DNA of 64,000 nt from Didemnitutus sp041906465 (GTDB taxonomy: Bacteria > Verrucomicrobiota > Verrucomicrobiia > Opitutales > Opitutaceae): NCBI GenBank assembly GCA_041906465.1, contig JAYRJE010000001.1:1-64000 (forward strand), given 5' to 3'. Numbering within the stretch: the stretch's first letter is position 1; each line of letters starts with the position of its first letter. The notes under the pieces were generated by a model that worked only from the letters and a program-made list of their open reading frames with translations, did not search any database and was not told where the DNA came from. A program made the position numbers and the translations under genes. Shown piece by piece: positions 43,761 through 52,520 of the stretch.

Positions 43761-44597
43761 ATGCACCTCGTCGACACTCACCAACACCTCTGGGACCTCC
43801 GCCAATTTCCGTATTCCTGGTGCGCGAGCATCCCGGCGCTCAACCGGAGTTTCTCGCTCGACGACTACCGCGCGGCCGCGACCGGCACCGGCATCACCAA
43901 GACCGTGTTCATGGAATGCGACGTCGACGATCCGCACCAACTCGGCGAAGCGCAGCACATCCAGCAACTCGCCGACGCGAACCCGCTGATCTGCGGCCTC
44001 GTCGCCAGTGGCCGGCCGGAGCACGACGGTTTTCGCGCGCACCTCGAGTCGCTCGCCAGACTCCCGAAGCTCCGCGGTCTGCGTCGCGTGTTGCACGTCG
44101 TGCGCGATGACCTCTGCCTCGAACCCCGCTTCGCGGAAAACCTGCGGCTGCTGCCGGACTTCGGCCTGACCTTCGACGTATGCGCGCTGCCGCGCCAGCT
44201 CGCGAACATCCGCACGCTGGTCGAGCGCTGCCCGCAGGTGACATTCATCGTCGACCACGTCGGCGTGCCCGACGTGAAAGGCCGCATGGACGAGCCCTGG
44301 CGGACCGGCCTCGCGCGCCTCGCCGAGCTGCCGAACGTGAACTGCAAAATCAGCGGCATTGTTGCCTATGCGGACGCGGCGTCATGGACCGTCGAGGATC
44401 TGCGGCCGTATTTCGACCACGCCGTCGCCTGCTTCGGCTGGAACCGCCTCGTCTGGGGCGGCGACTGGCCCGTTTGCACGCTCTCCGCGCCGCTCGCCCG
44501 CTGGGTCGACGCCACGCACGCGCTCACCGAGCGCGCCACGCCCGAGCAGCGCGCGCAGCTCTACCACCGCAACGCCGAACGACTCTACCGTGTTTAA
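43761..44597 (+). CDS. L-fucono-1,5-lactonase-like amidohydrolase
   Basis: A 278-residue metal-dependent hydrolase of the COG3618 amidohydrolase group. It starts MHLVDTHQHLWDL with the metal-binding His-x-His. Further conserved parts are GLRRVLHV, DHVGVPDVKGRMDEPW, CKISGIV and GGDWPVCTL. Known members include L-fucono-1,5-lactonase and 2-pyrone-4,6-dicarboxylate lactonase. The fucose-type neighbours favour L-fuconolactone (or L-rhamnonolactone) to the open acid. It overlaps the next gene by 8 bp, so translation is coupled. Confidence 0.87.
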   Translation: MHLVDTHQHLWDLRQFPYSWCASIPALNRSFSLDDYRAAATGTGITKTVFMECDVDDPHQLGEAQHIQQLADANPLICGLVASGRPEHDGFRAHLESLARLPKLRGLRRVLHVVRDDLCLEPRFAENLRLLPDFGLTFDVCALPRQLANIRTLVERCPQVTFIVDHVGVPDVKGRMDEPWRTGLARLAELPNVNCKISGIVAYADAASWTVEDLRPYFDHAVACFGWNRLVWGGDWPVCTLSAPLARWVDATHALTERATPEQRAQLYHRNAERLYRV

Positions 44598-45345
44598 CCT
44601 CGCCTCCAAAACCGCGCTCGTGACCGGCGCCGGCTCCGGCATCGGTCAGGCCATCGCGCAAACCCTCGCCCGCGCCGGTGCGCGCACGATCGTCGTCGAC
44701 CGCGACGCTCCAGCCGGCGAAGCGACCGCCGCCTCGATCCGTGCCGCCGGCGGCGCCGCCGAATTCGCCGCGCTCGATGTCGCGAGCGAGACCGATGCCA
44801 TCGCGCTCGCCGCGCGCCTCGGTGCGATCGACATCCTCGTCAACAACGCTGGCATCGGCCACGTCGGCAACCTCCTCGGCACCGCCGCCGCCGACCTCGA
44901 CCGCCTGCACGCGGTGAACGTCCGCGGCCCATTCAATCTCTGCAAGGCCTTCGTTCCCGCAATGCTCACGCGCGGCAGCGGCAGCGTCGTCAACCTCGCT
45001 TCGATCGGCGGCGTCGTCGCCGTGCGCGACCGCCTCGCCTACACGATCACCAAGCACGCCGTCGTCGGCCTCACCAAGGCGCTCGCCCTCGACCACTCGC
45101 ACACGGGAGTGCGCTTCAACGCCATTTGCCCCGGCCGCGTCGAGACGCCGTTCGTGAAGGCGCGCATCGCCGAATACCCGGATCCCGCGCAGGCCTACCG
45201 CGACATGTCCGCCACCCAGCTCACCGGCCGCATGGCCCGCCCCGAGGAAATCGCCGCCGCCGCCCTCTACCTCGCGAGCGATGAAGCCGCGATGGTCACC
45301 GGCAGCTGCCTGATGATCGACGGCGGCTGGAGCGCGGGGAAATAA
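44590..45345 (+). CDS. SDR, probable 2-keto-3-deoxy-L-fuconate (or rhamnonate) dehydrogenase
   Basis: A 251-residue classical SDR starting at GTG 44590, eight bases before the lactonase stop. Features: TGAGSGIGQ cofactor loop, DILVNNAGIG, Ser in NLASIGG, YTITK catalytic pair, and IDGGW near the end. In non-phosphorylative fucose and rhamnose pathways this step oxidises the 4-hydroxyl of the 2-keto-3-deoxy acid to the 2,4-diketo acid, and the FAH hydrolase next door then cleaves it. The ATG-starting longer frame is shifted within the lactonase and is not used. The substrate assignment rests on gene context. Confidence 0.85.
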   Translation: MFNLASKTALVTGAGSGIGQAIAQTLARAGARTIVVDRDAPAGEATAASIRAAGGAAEFAALDVASETDAIALAARLGAIDILVNNAGIGHVGNLLGTAAADLDRLHAVNVRGPFNLCKAFVPAMLTRGSGSVVNLASIGGVVAVRDRLAYTITKHAVVGLTKALALDHSHTGVRFNAICPGRVETPFVKARIAEYPDPAQAYRDMSATQLTGRMARPEEIAAAALYLASDEAAMVTGSCLMIDGGWSAGK

Positions 45346-45349
45346 TCTC

Positions 45350-46159
45350 ATGAAAATTATCCGTTATCTCGACTCTCACGGCCGCGCGCATTTCGGCGCC
45401 GAACAGACCGACGGTTCGGCGCTTCGCCTCGATGGCGACATTTACGCCGCGCCGCGCGTCACCGCCGAACGCGCCGACATCGCCAAGCTCCTCGCGCCCA
45501 TCGTGCCCACGCAGATTCTCTGTGTGGGTCTCAACTACCGCCAGCACGCGGCCGAGACGAACGCCAAGATCCCCGAGCGCCCGATCCTCTTTGTCAAAGG
45601 CATCAACACGCTCCAACACCCGGGCGATGCCATCGAGATCCCGACGCATCTCGCGAGCCGCGAGGTCGACTACGAGTGCGAACTCGCCGTCGTCATCGGC
45701 AAACCGTGCAAGAACGTCACCCGCGCACGCGCCCTCGACTACGTGCTCGGCTACACCTGCGCGAACGACGTCTCCGCGCGCGACCACCAGATCAAGCTCG
45801 GCGGCGGCCAGTGGTGCCGCGGCAAGTTCTTCGACACCTTCGCGCCGCTCGGCCCGCGCCTCGTCACGCCCGGCGAGATCCCAAATCCGAACGCGCTCCG
45901 CATCTCGACCACACTGAACGGCCAGCGTGTGCAGGACTCGAACACCGCCGACATGATCTTCGATGTGCCCGCGCTCATCGAATACCTCAGCGGCTCCACG
46001 ACGCTCGTCCCCGGCACCGTCATTCTCACCGGCACGCCGCAAGGCGTCGGCATGGCCGCCAAGCCTGAGCCGCGCTGGCTGCGGCCCGGCGACAGCGTCA
46101 CGATCGAGATCGAAAAGATCGGCGCCCTCACCAACTCCGTCGCGCTCGAGCGCGCCTGA
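45350..46159 (+). CDS. FAH-family 2,4-diketo-3-deoxy-sugar-acid hydrolase
   Basis: A 269-residue fumarylacetoacetate hydrolase-fold protein. The metal ligands lie in REVDYECELAVVIGK and in CANDVSARDHQ, with the catalytic stretch LCVGLNYRQHAAE near residue 60. TPQGVGMAAKPEPRWLRPGD closes the domain. The role inferred is cleavage of 2,4-diketo-3-deoxy-L-fuconate (or rhamnonate) to pyruvate and L-lactate. It is 4 bp after the SDR and 4 bp before the glycosidase. Members also act on other diketo acids, so specificity depends on context. Confidence 0.87.
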   Translation: MKIIRYLDSHGRAHFGAEQTDGSALRLDGDIYAAPRVTAERADIAKLLAPIVPTQILCVGLNYRQHAAETNAKIPERPILFVKGINTLQHPGDAIEIPTHLASREVDYECELAVVIGKPCKNVTRARALDYVLGYTCANDVSARDHQIKLGGGQWCRGKFFDTFAPLGPRLVTPGEIPNPNALRISTTLNGQRVQDSNTADMIFDVPALIEYLSGSTTLVPGTVILTGTPQGVGMAAKPEPRWLRPGDSVTIEIEKIGALTNSVALERA

Positions 46160-46163
46160 GGCC

Positions 46164-47261
46164 ATGCTCCGCGCCGCCCGGTTCGCCCTTCTGCTTCTCA
46201 CCTGTGCGGGACTGAACGCCGCCGAGCGGCCGGACGTCATCCCGTTCCCCGCCGGCAAGCCCAAGCTCGTCGGCGCGGCCGCGATGCAGCGCGTTTACGA
46301 CGAGGTGAAAACGCCGTTCAAATACGGCATCGTTCTCCGCGGCGAACCGGGCGAACTCCTCGACTGCCCGAACGTCTTCCGCCGCGACGGCCGCTGGTAT
46401 ATGGTCTACATCGCCAACCGCGACAACGTCGGCTACCAGACCTGCCTCGCACGCAGCGACGATCTGCTGCACTGGGAAAAGCTCGGTGTGCTTCTCCCGT
46501 TTCGCCAAGGCACGTGGGACGCCTGGCAGGCCGCCGGCGGCCTGGCCCTCTACGACACGCGCTGGGACGGCGCGCACGAACTCGCAACGCATGACGGACG
46601 CTATTGGCTCTCCTACCTCGGCGGCCCGAAACAGGGCTACGAGCCCGACCCGCTCGCGATCGGCCTCGCGCACACTGATGACCCGGCCGCCGCGCGCGAA
46701 TGGACGCGCCTCGCGGAAAATCCCGTGCTTACGCCCGACCAGAGCGACGCCCGCGACTTCGAGCACGTCACGCTCTACAAGAGCGCGATCATCCGCGACG
46801 AGTCGCGCTCGCTCAGCGCGCCCTTCGTGATGTTCTACAATGGCAAGTCCGCGCCCTACGGCGTCGAGACGATCGGCCTGGCCATCTCGGACGATCTGCG
46901 CTCGTGGCGCCGCTTCGGCCACGGCCCCGTCGTCGCCAACATCGGTGCTGCCCCGTGGGCCATCAGCGGTGACCCGCAGATCGCGCGGATCGGCGACGTC
47001 TGGGTGATGTTCTATTTCGGCGCGTTCTGGAAACCCGGCGCGTTCGACACCTTCGCCTGTTCCTACGACCTCGTGCACTGGACCAAGTGGGACGGCCCGC
47101 ACCTCGTCGCGCCGAGTGAGCCCTACGACAAACAATTCGCCCACAAACCCTGGGTGCTGAAACACGAGGGCGTGGTCTATCACTTCTACTGCGCGGTCGG
47201 CACCGAAGGCCGCGTCATCGCCCTCGCCACCTCGCAAGACCTCTCTGCCCAACGGAAATGA
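46164..47261 (+). CDS. secreted five-bladed beta-propeller glycosidase-like protein
   Basis: A 365-residue protein with a signal peptide (residues 1-20, ending NAAERP). Repeated blades appear as NVFRRDGRWYMVYIANRD, HDGRYWLSYLGG, FVMFYNGKSAPYG, VWVMFYFGAFW and LKHEGVVYHFYCAV, a pattern of five-bladed propeller families such as GH43, GH117 or GH130. I cannot name the family or its catalytic acids with certainty. It overlaps the GH95 gene by 4 bp (47258-47261), so both enzymes are co-translated and probably act on the same fucosylated glycan. Confidence 0.72.
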   Translation: MLRAARFALLLLTCAGLNAAERPDVIPFPAGKPKLVGAAAMQRVYDEVKTPFKYGIVLRGEPGELLDCPNVFRRDGRWYMVYIANRDNVGYQTCLARSDDLLHWEKLGVLLPFRQGTWDAWQAAGGLALYDTRWDGAHELATHDGRYWLSYLGGPKQGYEPDPLAIGLAHTDDPAAAREWTRLAENPVLTPDQSDARDFEHVTLYKSAIIRDESRSLSAPFVMFYNGKSAPYGVETIGLAISDDLRSWRRFGHGPVVANIGAAPWAISGDPQIARIGDVWVMFYFGAFWKPGAFDTFACSYDLVHWTKWDGPHLVAPSEPYDKQFAHKPWVLKHEGVVYHFYCAVGTEGRVIALATSQDLSAQRK

Positions 47262-49651
47262 AACTGCCCGCTGTTGCCCTGCTCCTCGTCGGCTGCGCCT
47301 CCCTCGCCATCGCCGCCCCGCGCGACGAATCGCGCTACGTGCTCCTCACCGCGCCGGGCCAGCATCTCTTCGAATCGTCGCCGCTCGGCAACGGCCGCCT
47401 CGGCGCCGCGATCTACGGCGGCGTCGCCGAGGAGCGCATCGTGCTGAACGAATCCGGCATGTGGTCCGGCTCCCCCCAGGACGCCGACCGCCCCGACGCG
47501 CACCAAGCCCTCCCCGAAATCCGCCGCCTGCTGCTCGAAGGCAAGAACCACGAAGCCGAGGCACTCGTGAACGCCAACTTCACCTGCGCGGGCAAAGGCT
47601 CCGGCTTCGGCGCCGGTGCGAACGTGCCCTACGGCTCCTATCAAACCCTCGGCGACCTGCGCCTGAATTTCATCGGCATCGACGCCTCCGCGCCGTTCGC
47701 GAACTATCGCCGCACGCTCGACCTCGCCGAAGCGACCGCGCGCGTCTCCTTCGAGCAAGGCGGCGTGCACTTCGTCCGCGAAGGCTTCGTCAGCCAACCG
47801 GGCGAAGTTTTTGTGCTGCGGTTGTCCGCCGACCAGAAAGGCAAGCTCTCCTTCGACGCCACCCTTGCCCGTCGTGAACGCGCCACCATCGAGTCGGCCG
47901 GCGCCGCTGGACTCGTGATGCACGGCCAGCTCAATGATGGCTACAACGGCACCGATGGCGTCCGTTATGCCGCACGCCTCGAAGTCCGCGCGACCGGTGG
48001 CACGGTCAACATCGCCGAGAACACCGTGCGCGTGCGCAACGCCGACGAAGTCCTGCTCTTCGTCACCGCCGCGACCGACATCAAGCGCCGCAGCTTCGCC
48101 GGCCGCGACGTCGCCGACCCGCGCGCCACTGCCGAGGCCGAACTCGCCGCCGCGACGAAATCCGACTTCGCCGCGCTGCGCTCCGCGCACGTGGCCCATT
48201 ATCGCAATCTCTTCGATCGCGTCGCCCTCACGCTCGGCGCCGCCGACCCCGCGGCCGCTGCGCGTTCGACTCCGGAGCGGCTCAAGGCCTTCTACGCCGG
48301 CGAAAACGACGCCGCGCTCGCCGCGCTCTATTTCAATTTCGGTCGTTACCTCCTGATCTCCTCGTCCCGCGTCGGCGGCCTGCCGCCGAACCTCCAAGGC
48401 ATCTGGGCCGACACGATTCAGACCCCGTGGAACGGCGACTGGCACTCGAACGTGAACGTGCAGATGAATTTTTGGCCGGCCGAAACGACCAACCTCAGCG
48501 AGCTGCACCAGCCGATGTTCGCGCTGATCGACTCGCTCGTCGCCCCGGGCCAGAAGACCGCTCAGGCCTACTATCAGGCGCGGGGCTGGGTCGCGTTCCT
48601 GCTCAACAATCCGTGGGGATTCACCTCGCCCGGCGAGTCCGCCAGCTGGGGCTCCACGGTTTCGTGTTCCGCCTGGCTGTGCCAACACCTCTGGGATCAC
48701 TACCTCTTCACCGGCGATCGCGCGTTCCTCGCGCGCGCTTGGCCGACGCTGAAAGGCTCCGCGCTCTTCTACCTCGACATGCTCATCGAGGACCCGAAGA
48801 GCGGCTATCTTGTCACCGCGCCGTCGAACTCGCCCGAAAATGCCTTCCTGCTCGACGGCAAGCCCGCGCACGTCTGCCTCGGGCCGACCGCCGACATGCA
48901 GCTGTTGCGCTACCTCTTCGACGCCTCCATCCGCGCGTCCGAGATCCTCGGCACCGACGCCGAGCTGCGCGCCGAACTGAAAACCAAGCGCGCGCGCCTG
49001 GCGCCGACACGCCTCGGCTCCGACGGCCGCGTGATGGAGTGGCTGCAGGAGTATCCCGAGGCCGATCCGCAGCACCGTCACGTCGCACACTTGTGGGGGC
49101 TCTATCCGGGCAACGAAATCACGCCGCACGGCACGCCCGAACTCGCCGCCGGCGCCCGCAAGACGCTCGACGTCCGCGGCGACGGCAGCACCGGCTGGAG
49201 CCTCGCCTACAAGCTCGGCATGTGGGCCCGCCTCGGCGACGGCGACCGCGCCCTGAAATTGCTGCGCAACGCACTCAAGCCCGCGGATGCCGCGACCTCG
49301 AAGCAGCAATGGAGCGGCGGCACCTACGCCAACCTCTTTGATTCCCATCCGCCGTTCCAGATCGATGGCAACTTTGGCGGCACCGCCGCGATCGCGGAGA
49401 TGCTGCTGCAAAGCTCGCCCGACGAGATCGTCGTGCTGCCCGCGCTGCCCTCCGCCTGGCCCGACGGCAGCGTCACCGGTCTGCGCGCACGCGGCGGCTA
49501 CGAGGTCGATCTCGAGTGGCGCGCCGGCAAGCTCACGCGCGCCCTCGTCCGCAGCACCGGCGGCGAAGGCACGCAGCTGCGCTACGGCTCGACCGTCGTG
49601 CCGGTGACCTTCCCCGACGCGAACATGTCGACGTTCGTCTTCACGCCGTAA
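47258..49651 (+). CDS. secreted alpha-L-fucosidase, GH95
   Basis: A 797-residue GH95 enzyme, the usual length. It has a signal peptide (residues 1-19). The N-terminal beta domain contains ESSPLGNGRLGAAIYGG. The (alpha/alpha)6 barrel has GIWADTIQTPWNGDWHSN, QMNFWPAETTNLSELH and APSNSPENAF with the predicted acid Glu527, followed by GNFGGTAAIAEMLLQS. It would cleave alpha-1,2-fucosyl residues (or L-galactose) by inversion in the periplasm. It ends the nine-gene operon starting at 39301, linking that operon to fucose use. Confidence 0.93.
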   Translation: MKLPAVALLLVGCASLAIAAPRDESRYVLLTAPGQHLFESSPLGNGRLGAAIYGGVAEERIVLNESGMWSGSPQDADRPDAHQALPEIRRLLLEGKNHEAEALVNANFTCAGKGSGFGAGANVPYGSYQTLGDLRLNFIGIDASAPFANYRRTLDLAEATARVSFEQGGVHFVREGFVSQPGEVFVLRLSADQKGKLSFDATLARRERATIESAGAAGLVMHGQLNDGYNGTDGVRYAARLEVRATGGTVNIAENTVRVRNADEVLLFVTAATDIKRRSFAGRDVADPRATAEAELAAATKSDFAALRSAHVAHYRNLFDRVALTLGAADPAAAARSTPERLKAFYAGENDAALAALYFNFGRYLLISSSRVGGLPPNLQGIWADTIQTPWNGDWHSNVNVQMNFWPAETTNLSELHQPMFALIDSLVAPGQKTAQAYYQARGWVAFLLNNPWGFTSPGESASWGSTVSCSAWLCQHLWDHYLFTGDRAFLARAWPTLKGSALFYLDMLIEDPKSGYLVTAPSNSPENAFLLDGKPAHVCLGPTADMQLLRYLFDASIRASEILGTDAELRAELKTKRARLAPTRLGSDGRVMEWLQEYPEADPQHRHVAHLWGLYPGNEITPHGTPELAAGARKTLDVRGDGSTGWSLAYKLGMWARLGDGDRALKLLRNALKPADAATSKQQWSGGTYANLFDSHPPFQIDGNFGGTAAIAEMLLQSSPDEIVVLPALPSAWPDGSVTGLRARGGYEVDLEWRAGKLTRALVRSTGGEGTQLRYGSTVVPVTFPDANMSTFVFTP

Positions 49652-49887
49652 CCTCACCCCCATTTCACTGGAAGGTGGTGCTCCGTCGCCGCCAAAACGC
49701 GATCATCCGCCCGACCGCTACCGCTCCTCCAAAACGAAATCGGCGCGGACGGAGCAGCGCCCTCCACCACGGTTCTCAATCACGTCACCTCTTCGACTGT
49801 TTGCCCGGTTGCGCCTCGCTCCTGCTTCCCTAACGGTCAAGTTAACGGCGAGTCGCCGATCACCGCTCTCCTGATTCCCTGAAATCC
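49652..49887. promoter_or_regulatory. probable araFGH promoter region with CTAACGGTCAA site
   Basis: This 236-bp gap holds CTAACGGTCAAGTTAACGG (49831-49849), which contains TAACGG twice, 12 bp apart. The first 11 bases match the site upstream of the GH2 gene (25543). It ends 38 bp before the sugar-binding-protein gene. No clear -10/-35 or Shine-Dalgarno is visible. The earlier part of the gap shows nothing. Confidence 0.45.
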
Positions 49888-50919
49888 ATGAAACCCCACC
49901 CCGCGCTGTTTCCGTTCGCCCTGCTTTGTTGCGCCGCCCTCGCACTCACCGGCTGCGGCCCGAAATCCGATTCGTCCGCGAAAGCCGCTGCGACGCCCGC
50001 GGCGCCCGCCAAGATCAAACTCGGCTTCCTCGTGAAGCAGCCCGAGGAACCATGGTTCCAGTTCGAATGGAAAGGCGCGGAAAAGGCCGCCGCCGAACAC
50101 GGTTTCGAACTGCTCAAATACGGCACCACCGACGGCGAGAAAGTGATGTCCGCCATCGACAACCTCGCCGTGGCCGGCGCGCAAGGCTTCGTCATCTGCA
50201 CGCCCGACGTGCGCCTCGGGCCACAAATCATGGCCCGCGCGAAGCAGAAGAACATGAAGGTCATCACCGTCGACGACATGTTCGTCCTGCCCGACGGCAA
50301 GTTCATGACCGACGTCCCCTACCTCGGCATGTCCGCCTCGCAGATCGGCGAGTCCGTCGGCAAAACTCTTTTCGACGAGGCCAGGAAGCGGAACTGGAAC
50401 CTCGAGGAAACCGGCGTGTGCCTGATCACCTTCGAGGAACTCGACACCGCGCGTGAGCGCACCGAGGGAGCGCGCCGCGCGCTCGAGGCCGCCGGCTTTC
50501 CTGCCGCCCGCATCTTCAAGGCCCCGCAGAAAACCACCGACATCCCCGGCAGCTTCGACGCCGCGACTTCGCTTCTCACGCGTCAGGGCGGCATCAAGCG
50601 CTGGCTCATCGCCGGCATGAACGACAACGCCGTGCTCGGCGCCGTGCGCGCGATGGAAGGCCGCGGCTTCAACGCCGAGACCGTCATCGGCATCGGCATC
50701 AATGGCACGGATTGCATCGACGAGCTGCGCAAACCGAAGCCGACCGGCTTCTTTGGTTCGATGCTCGTCTCCGCCCCATTCGAGGGCTACGAGACCGCGC
50801 GCCTGCTTTACGTGTGGGTCAAGGAAGGCAAGCAGCCGCCGCTCGAAACGCGCACGCCGGGCATCTTCATCACGCGCGAGAACTTCGAAGCCGTCCTCAA
50901 GCGCGAAGGCATCCTTTAA
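49888..50919 (+). CDS. araF: L-arabinose-type ABC sugar-binding lipoprotein
   Basis: A 343-residue periplasmic-binding protein with a lipoprotein signal (LALTGC, Cys about residue 23). The mature part matches E. coli AraF closely by eye: KLGFLVKQPEEPWFQFEWK, AIDNLAVAGAQGFVICTPD, ELDTARERTEGARRALEAAGFP, DIPGSFDAATSLL and GMNDNAVLGAVRA. It binds L-arabinose (possibly galactose or fucose). Unlike E. coli AraF it is membrane-anchored. It is the first gene of araFGH; the ATPase starts 10 bp later. Confidence 0.9.
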   Translation: MKPHPALFPFALLCCAALALTGCGPKSDSSAKAAATPAAPAKIKLGFLVKQPEEPWFQFEWKGAEKAAAEHGFELLKYGTTDGEKVMSAIDNLAVAGAQGFVICTPDVRLGPQIMARAKQKNMKVITVDDMFVLPDGKFMTDVPYLGMSASQIGESVGKTLFDEARKRNWNLEETGVCLITFEELDTARERTEGARRALEAAGFPAARIFKAPQKTTDIPGSFDAATSLLTRQGGIKRWLIAGMNDNAVLGAVRAMEGRGFNAETVIGIGINGTDCIDELRKPKPTGFFGSMLVSAPFEGYETARLLYVWVKEGKQPPLETRTPGIFITRENFEAVLKREGIL

Positions 50920-50928
50920 CCGTCGCGC

Positions 50929-52446
50929 ATGCCCGCCGCCGCGCCGTTCCTGCGGTTCGCCTCCGTCACGAAGACCTACGTCGGCGTGACGGCACTGCAG
51001 GACGTTTCCTTCGCCGTCCACGAAGGCACGGTGCACGCGCTCATGGGTGAGAACGGCGCCGGTAAATCGACGCTGCTCAAGGCGCTCAGCGGTGCGCATC
51101 GTCCCACGTCCGGCCAGATCCTCCTCGGCGGCCGAGCGCACGAATTCCCCTCGACCACCGCCGCGCTCGCCGCTGGCGTCGCGGTGATCTACCAAGAACT
51201 GCACCTCGTGCCCGAGATGACGGTGGCGGAGAATATTTTCCTCGGTCACCTTCCGCAGCGCGGCGGCGTCATCGACCGCACCGCGCTCAACGACCGGGCC
51301 ACCGCTCTGCTCCGCCGCCTCGGCGAAGAGATCGATCCCGAAACGAAGCTCGCGCGCCTGCCCATCGGTCAGCGTCAAATGGTCGAGATCGCGAAGGCGC
51401 TCAGCCGCGGCGCCAAGGTCATCGCGTTCGACGAACCCACGAGCAGCCTTTCCGTGCGCGAGATTGAGCGGCTCTTCGCCGTCATCCGCGAACTCCGCGC
51501 GCAAGGCTGCGTCATTCTCTACGTCACGCACCGCATGGAGGAGGTCTTTGCGCTCTGCGACGCCTGCACCGTCCTGCGCGACGGCCGGCACGTCCGCACC
51601 TACGAATCGCTGCGCGACACCACGCCGGCGAAGCTCGTGCAAGACATGGTCGGACGCGACATCGCCGACGTCTACGCCTACGCGCCACGACCGCACGGCC
51701 CCGTCGGCCTCGAGGTCCGCGGCCTCGCCGGTCTCGGCGTGCGCCGGCCCGTGTCGCTCTCGGTGGCGCAAGGCGAAATCGTCGGGCTCTTCGGCCTCGT
51801 CGGCGCGGGTCGCACCGAATTGCTGAAACTCCTCTTCGGCGCCGAGCACGCCACGAGCGGCTCGGTTTTGGTGCACGGCGAGACGATCGCATTGCGCTCC
51901 CCCGCCGACGCCATCGCGGCCGGGGTCGTGTATTGCACGGAGGACCGCAAGCGCGAGGGCATCGTCCCGATCCTCTCTGTGCAGGACAACTGCAACCTCG
52001 GCATCCGCGCGCCGCACACGCGCTGGGGCGGCATCATCGACGGCCGCTGGGAACGCGAGAACGCCACCGACAAGGTCGCCGCGCTCGCCGTGCGCACCCC
52101 GTCGATCGAACAGCTGATCAAGCATCTCTCCGGCGGTAACCAGCAGAAGGTCATTCTCGGCCGCTGGCTTTCGACGAAGATCCGCGTGCTCCTCCTCGAC
52201 GAGCCCACGCGCGGCATTGACGTCGGCGCGAAGAGCGAAATCTACCGCATCATCACGCGCCTCGCCGGTGAAGGCGTCGCCGTCGTCCTCGTCTCGAGCG
52301 ACCTCCCCGAAGCGCTCGGCCTCGCCGATCGCGTCGCCGTGATGCGCCAAGGCGAACTCGCCGCCGTCCTCGCCCGCGCCGAAGCCACGCCCGAGCGCGT
52401 CCTTTCCCTCGCCCTGCCCCAAGAAAGCGCCCCGCAGCCCGAGTAA
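50929..52446 (+). CDS. araG: sugar ABC transporter ATP-binding protein (AraG type)
   Basis: A 505-residue protein with two ABC domains. The first has Walker A GENGAGKST, a degenerate-looking signature LPIGQRQMVEIAKAL, and Walker B VIAFDEPTSSLS. The second has the changed Walker A GLVGAGRTEL, a signature LSGGNQQKVILGRWL and VLLLDEPTRGID, as in AraG, RbsA and MglA. It energises import of the sugar bound by the neighbour. A 25-bp palindrome covers its stop codon (52439-52463). Confidence 0.93.
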   Translation: MPAAAPFLRFASVTKTYVGVTALQDVSFAVHEGTVHALMGENGAGKSTLLKALSGAHRPTSGQILLGGRAHEFPSTTAALAAGVAVIYQELHLVPEMTVAENIFLGHLPQRGGVIDRTALNDRATALLRRLGEEIDPETKLARLPIGQRQMVEIAKALSRGAKVIAFDEPTSSLSVREIERLFAVIRELRAQGCVILYVTHRMEEVFALCDACTVLRDGRHVRTYESLRDTTPAKLVQDMVGRDIADVYAYAPRPHGPVGLEVRGLAGLGVRRPVSLSVAQGEIVGLFGLVGAGRTELLKLLFGAEHATSGSVLVHGETIALRSPADAIAAGVVYCTEDRKREGIVPILSVQDNCNLGIRAPHTRWGGIIDGRWERENATDKVAALAVRTPSIEQLIKHLSGGNQQKVILGRWLSTKIRVLLLDEPTRGIDVGAKSEIYRIITRLAGEGVAVVLVSSDLPEALGLADRVAVMRQGELAAVLARAEATPERVLSLALPQESAPQPE

Positions 52447-52474
52447 CCTATTAGGTTACTCGGCCGAACGGCCG
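52439..52474. repeat. adjacent palindromes across the araG stop codon
   Basis: Twelve-bp arms CCGAGTAACCTA (52439-52450) / TAGGTTACTCGG (52452-52463) with a single central base include the araG TAA stop. They are followed at once by CGGCCG-AA-CGGCCG (52461-52474). No T-run follows, so it is not a classic terminator. It may stabilise the araFG message relative to araH or bind a protein. Confidence 0.8.
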
Positions 52475-52520
52475 CTCTGCCCTTTCACTTCCGCTTAACG
52501 CCACACCTTCCGAGCCGCCC

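Noticed and set aside
47186..49663. 825-residue open frame antisense to the GH95 fucosidase
   Set aside because: The opposite strand encodes a complete GH95 protein with all motifs; this frame shows only biased composition.
49837..52422. 861-residue open frame antisense to araF and araG
   Set aside because: Shadow of two well-recognised genes; no family signature.
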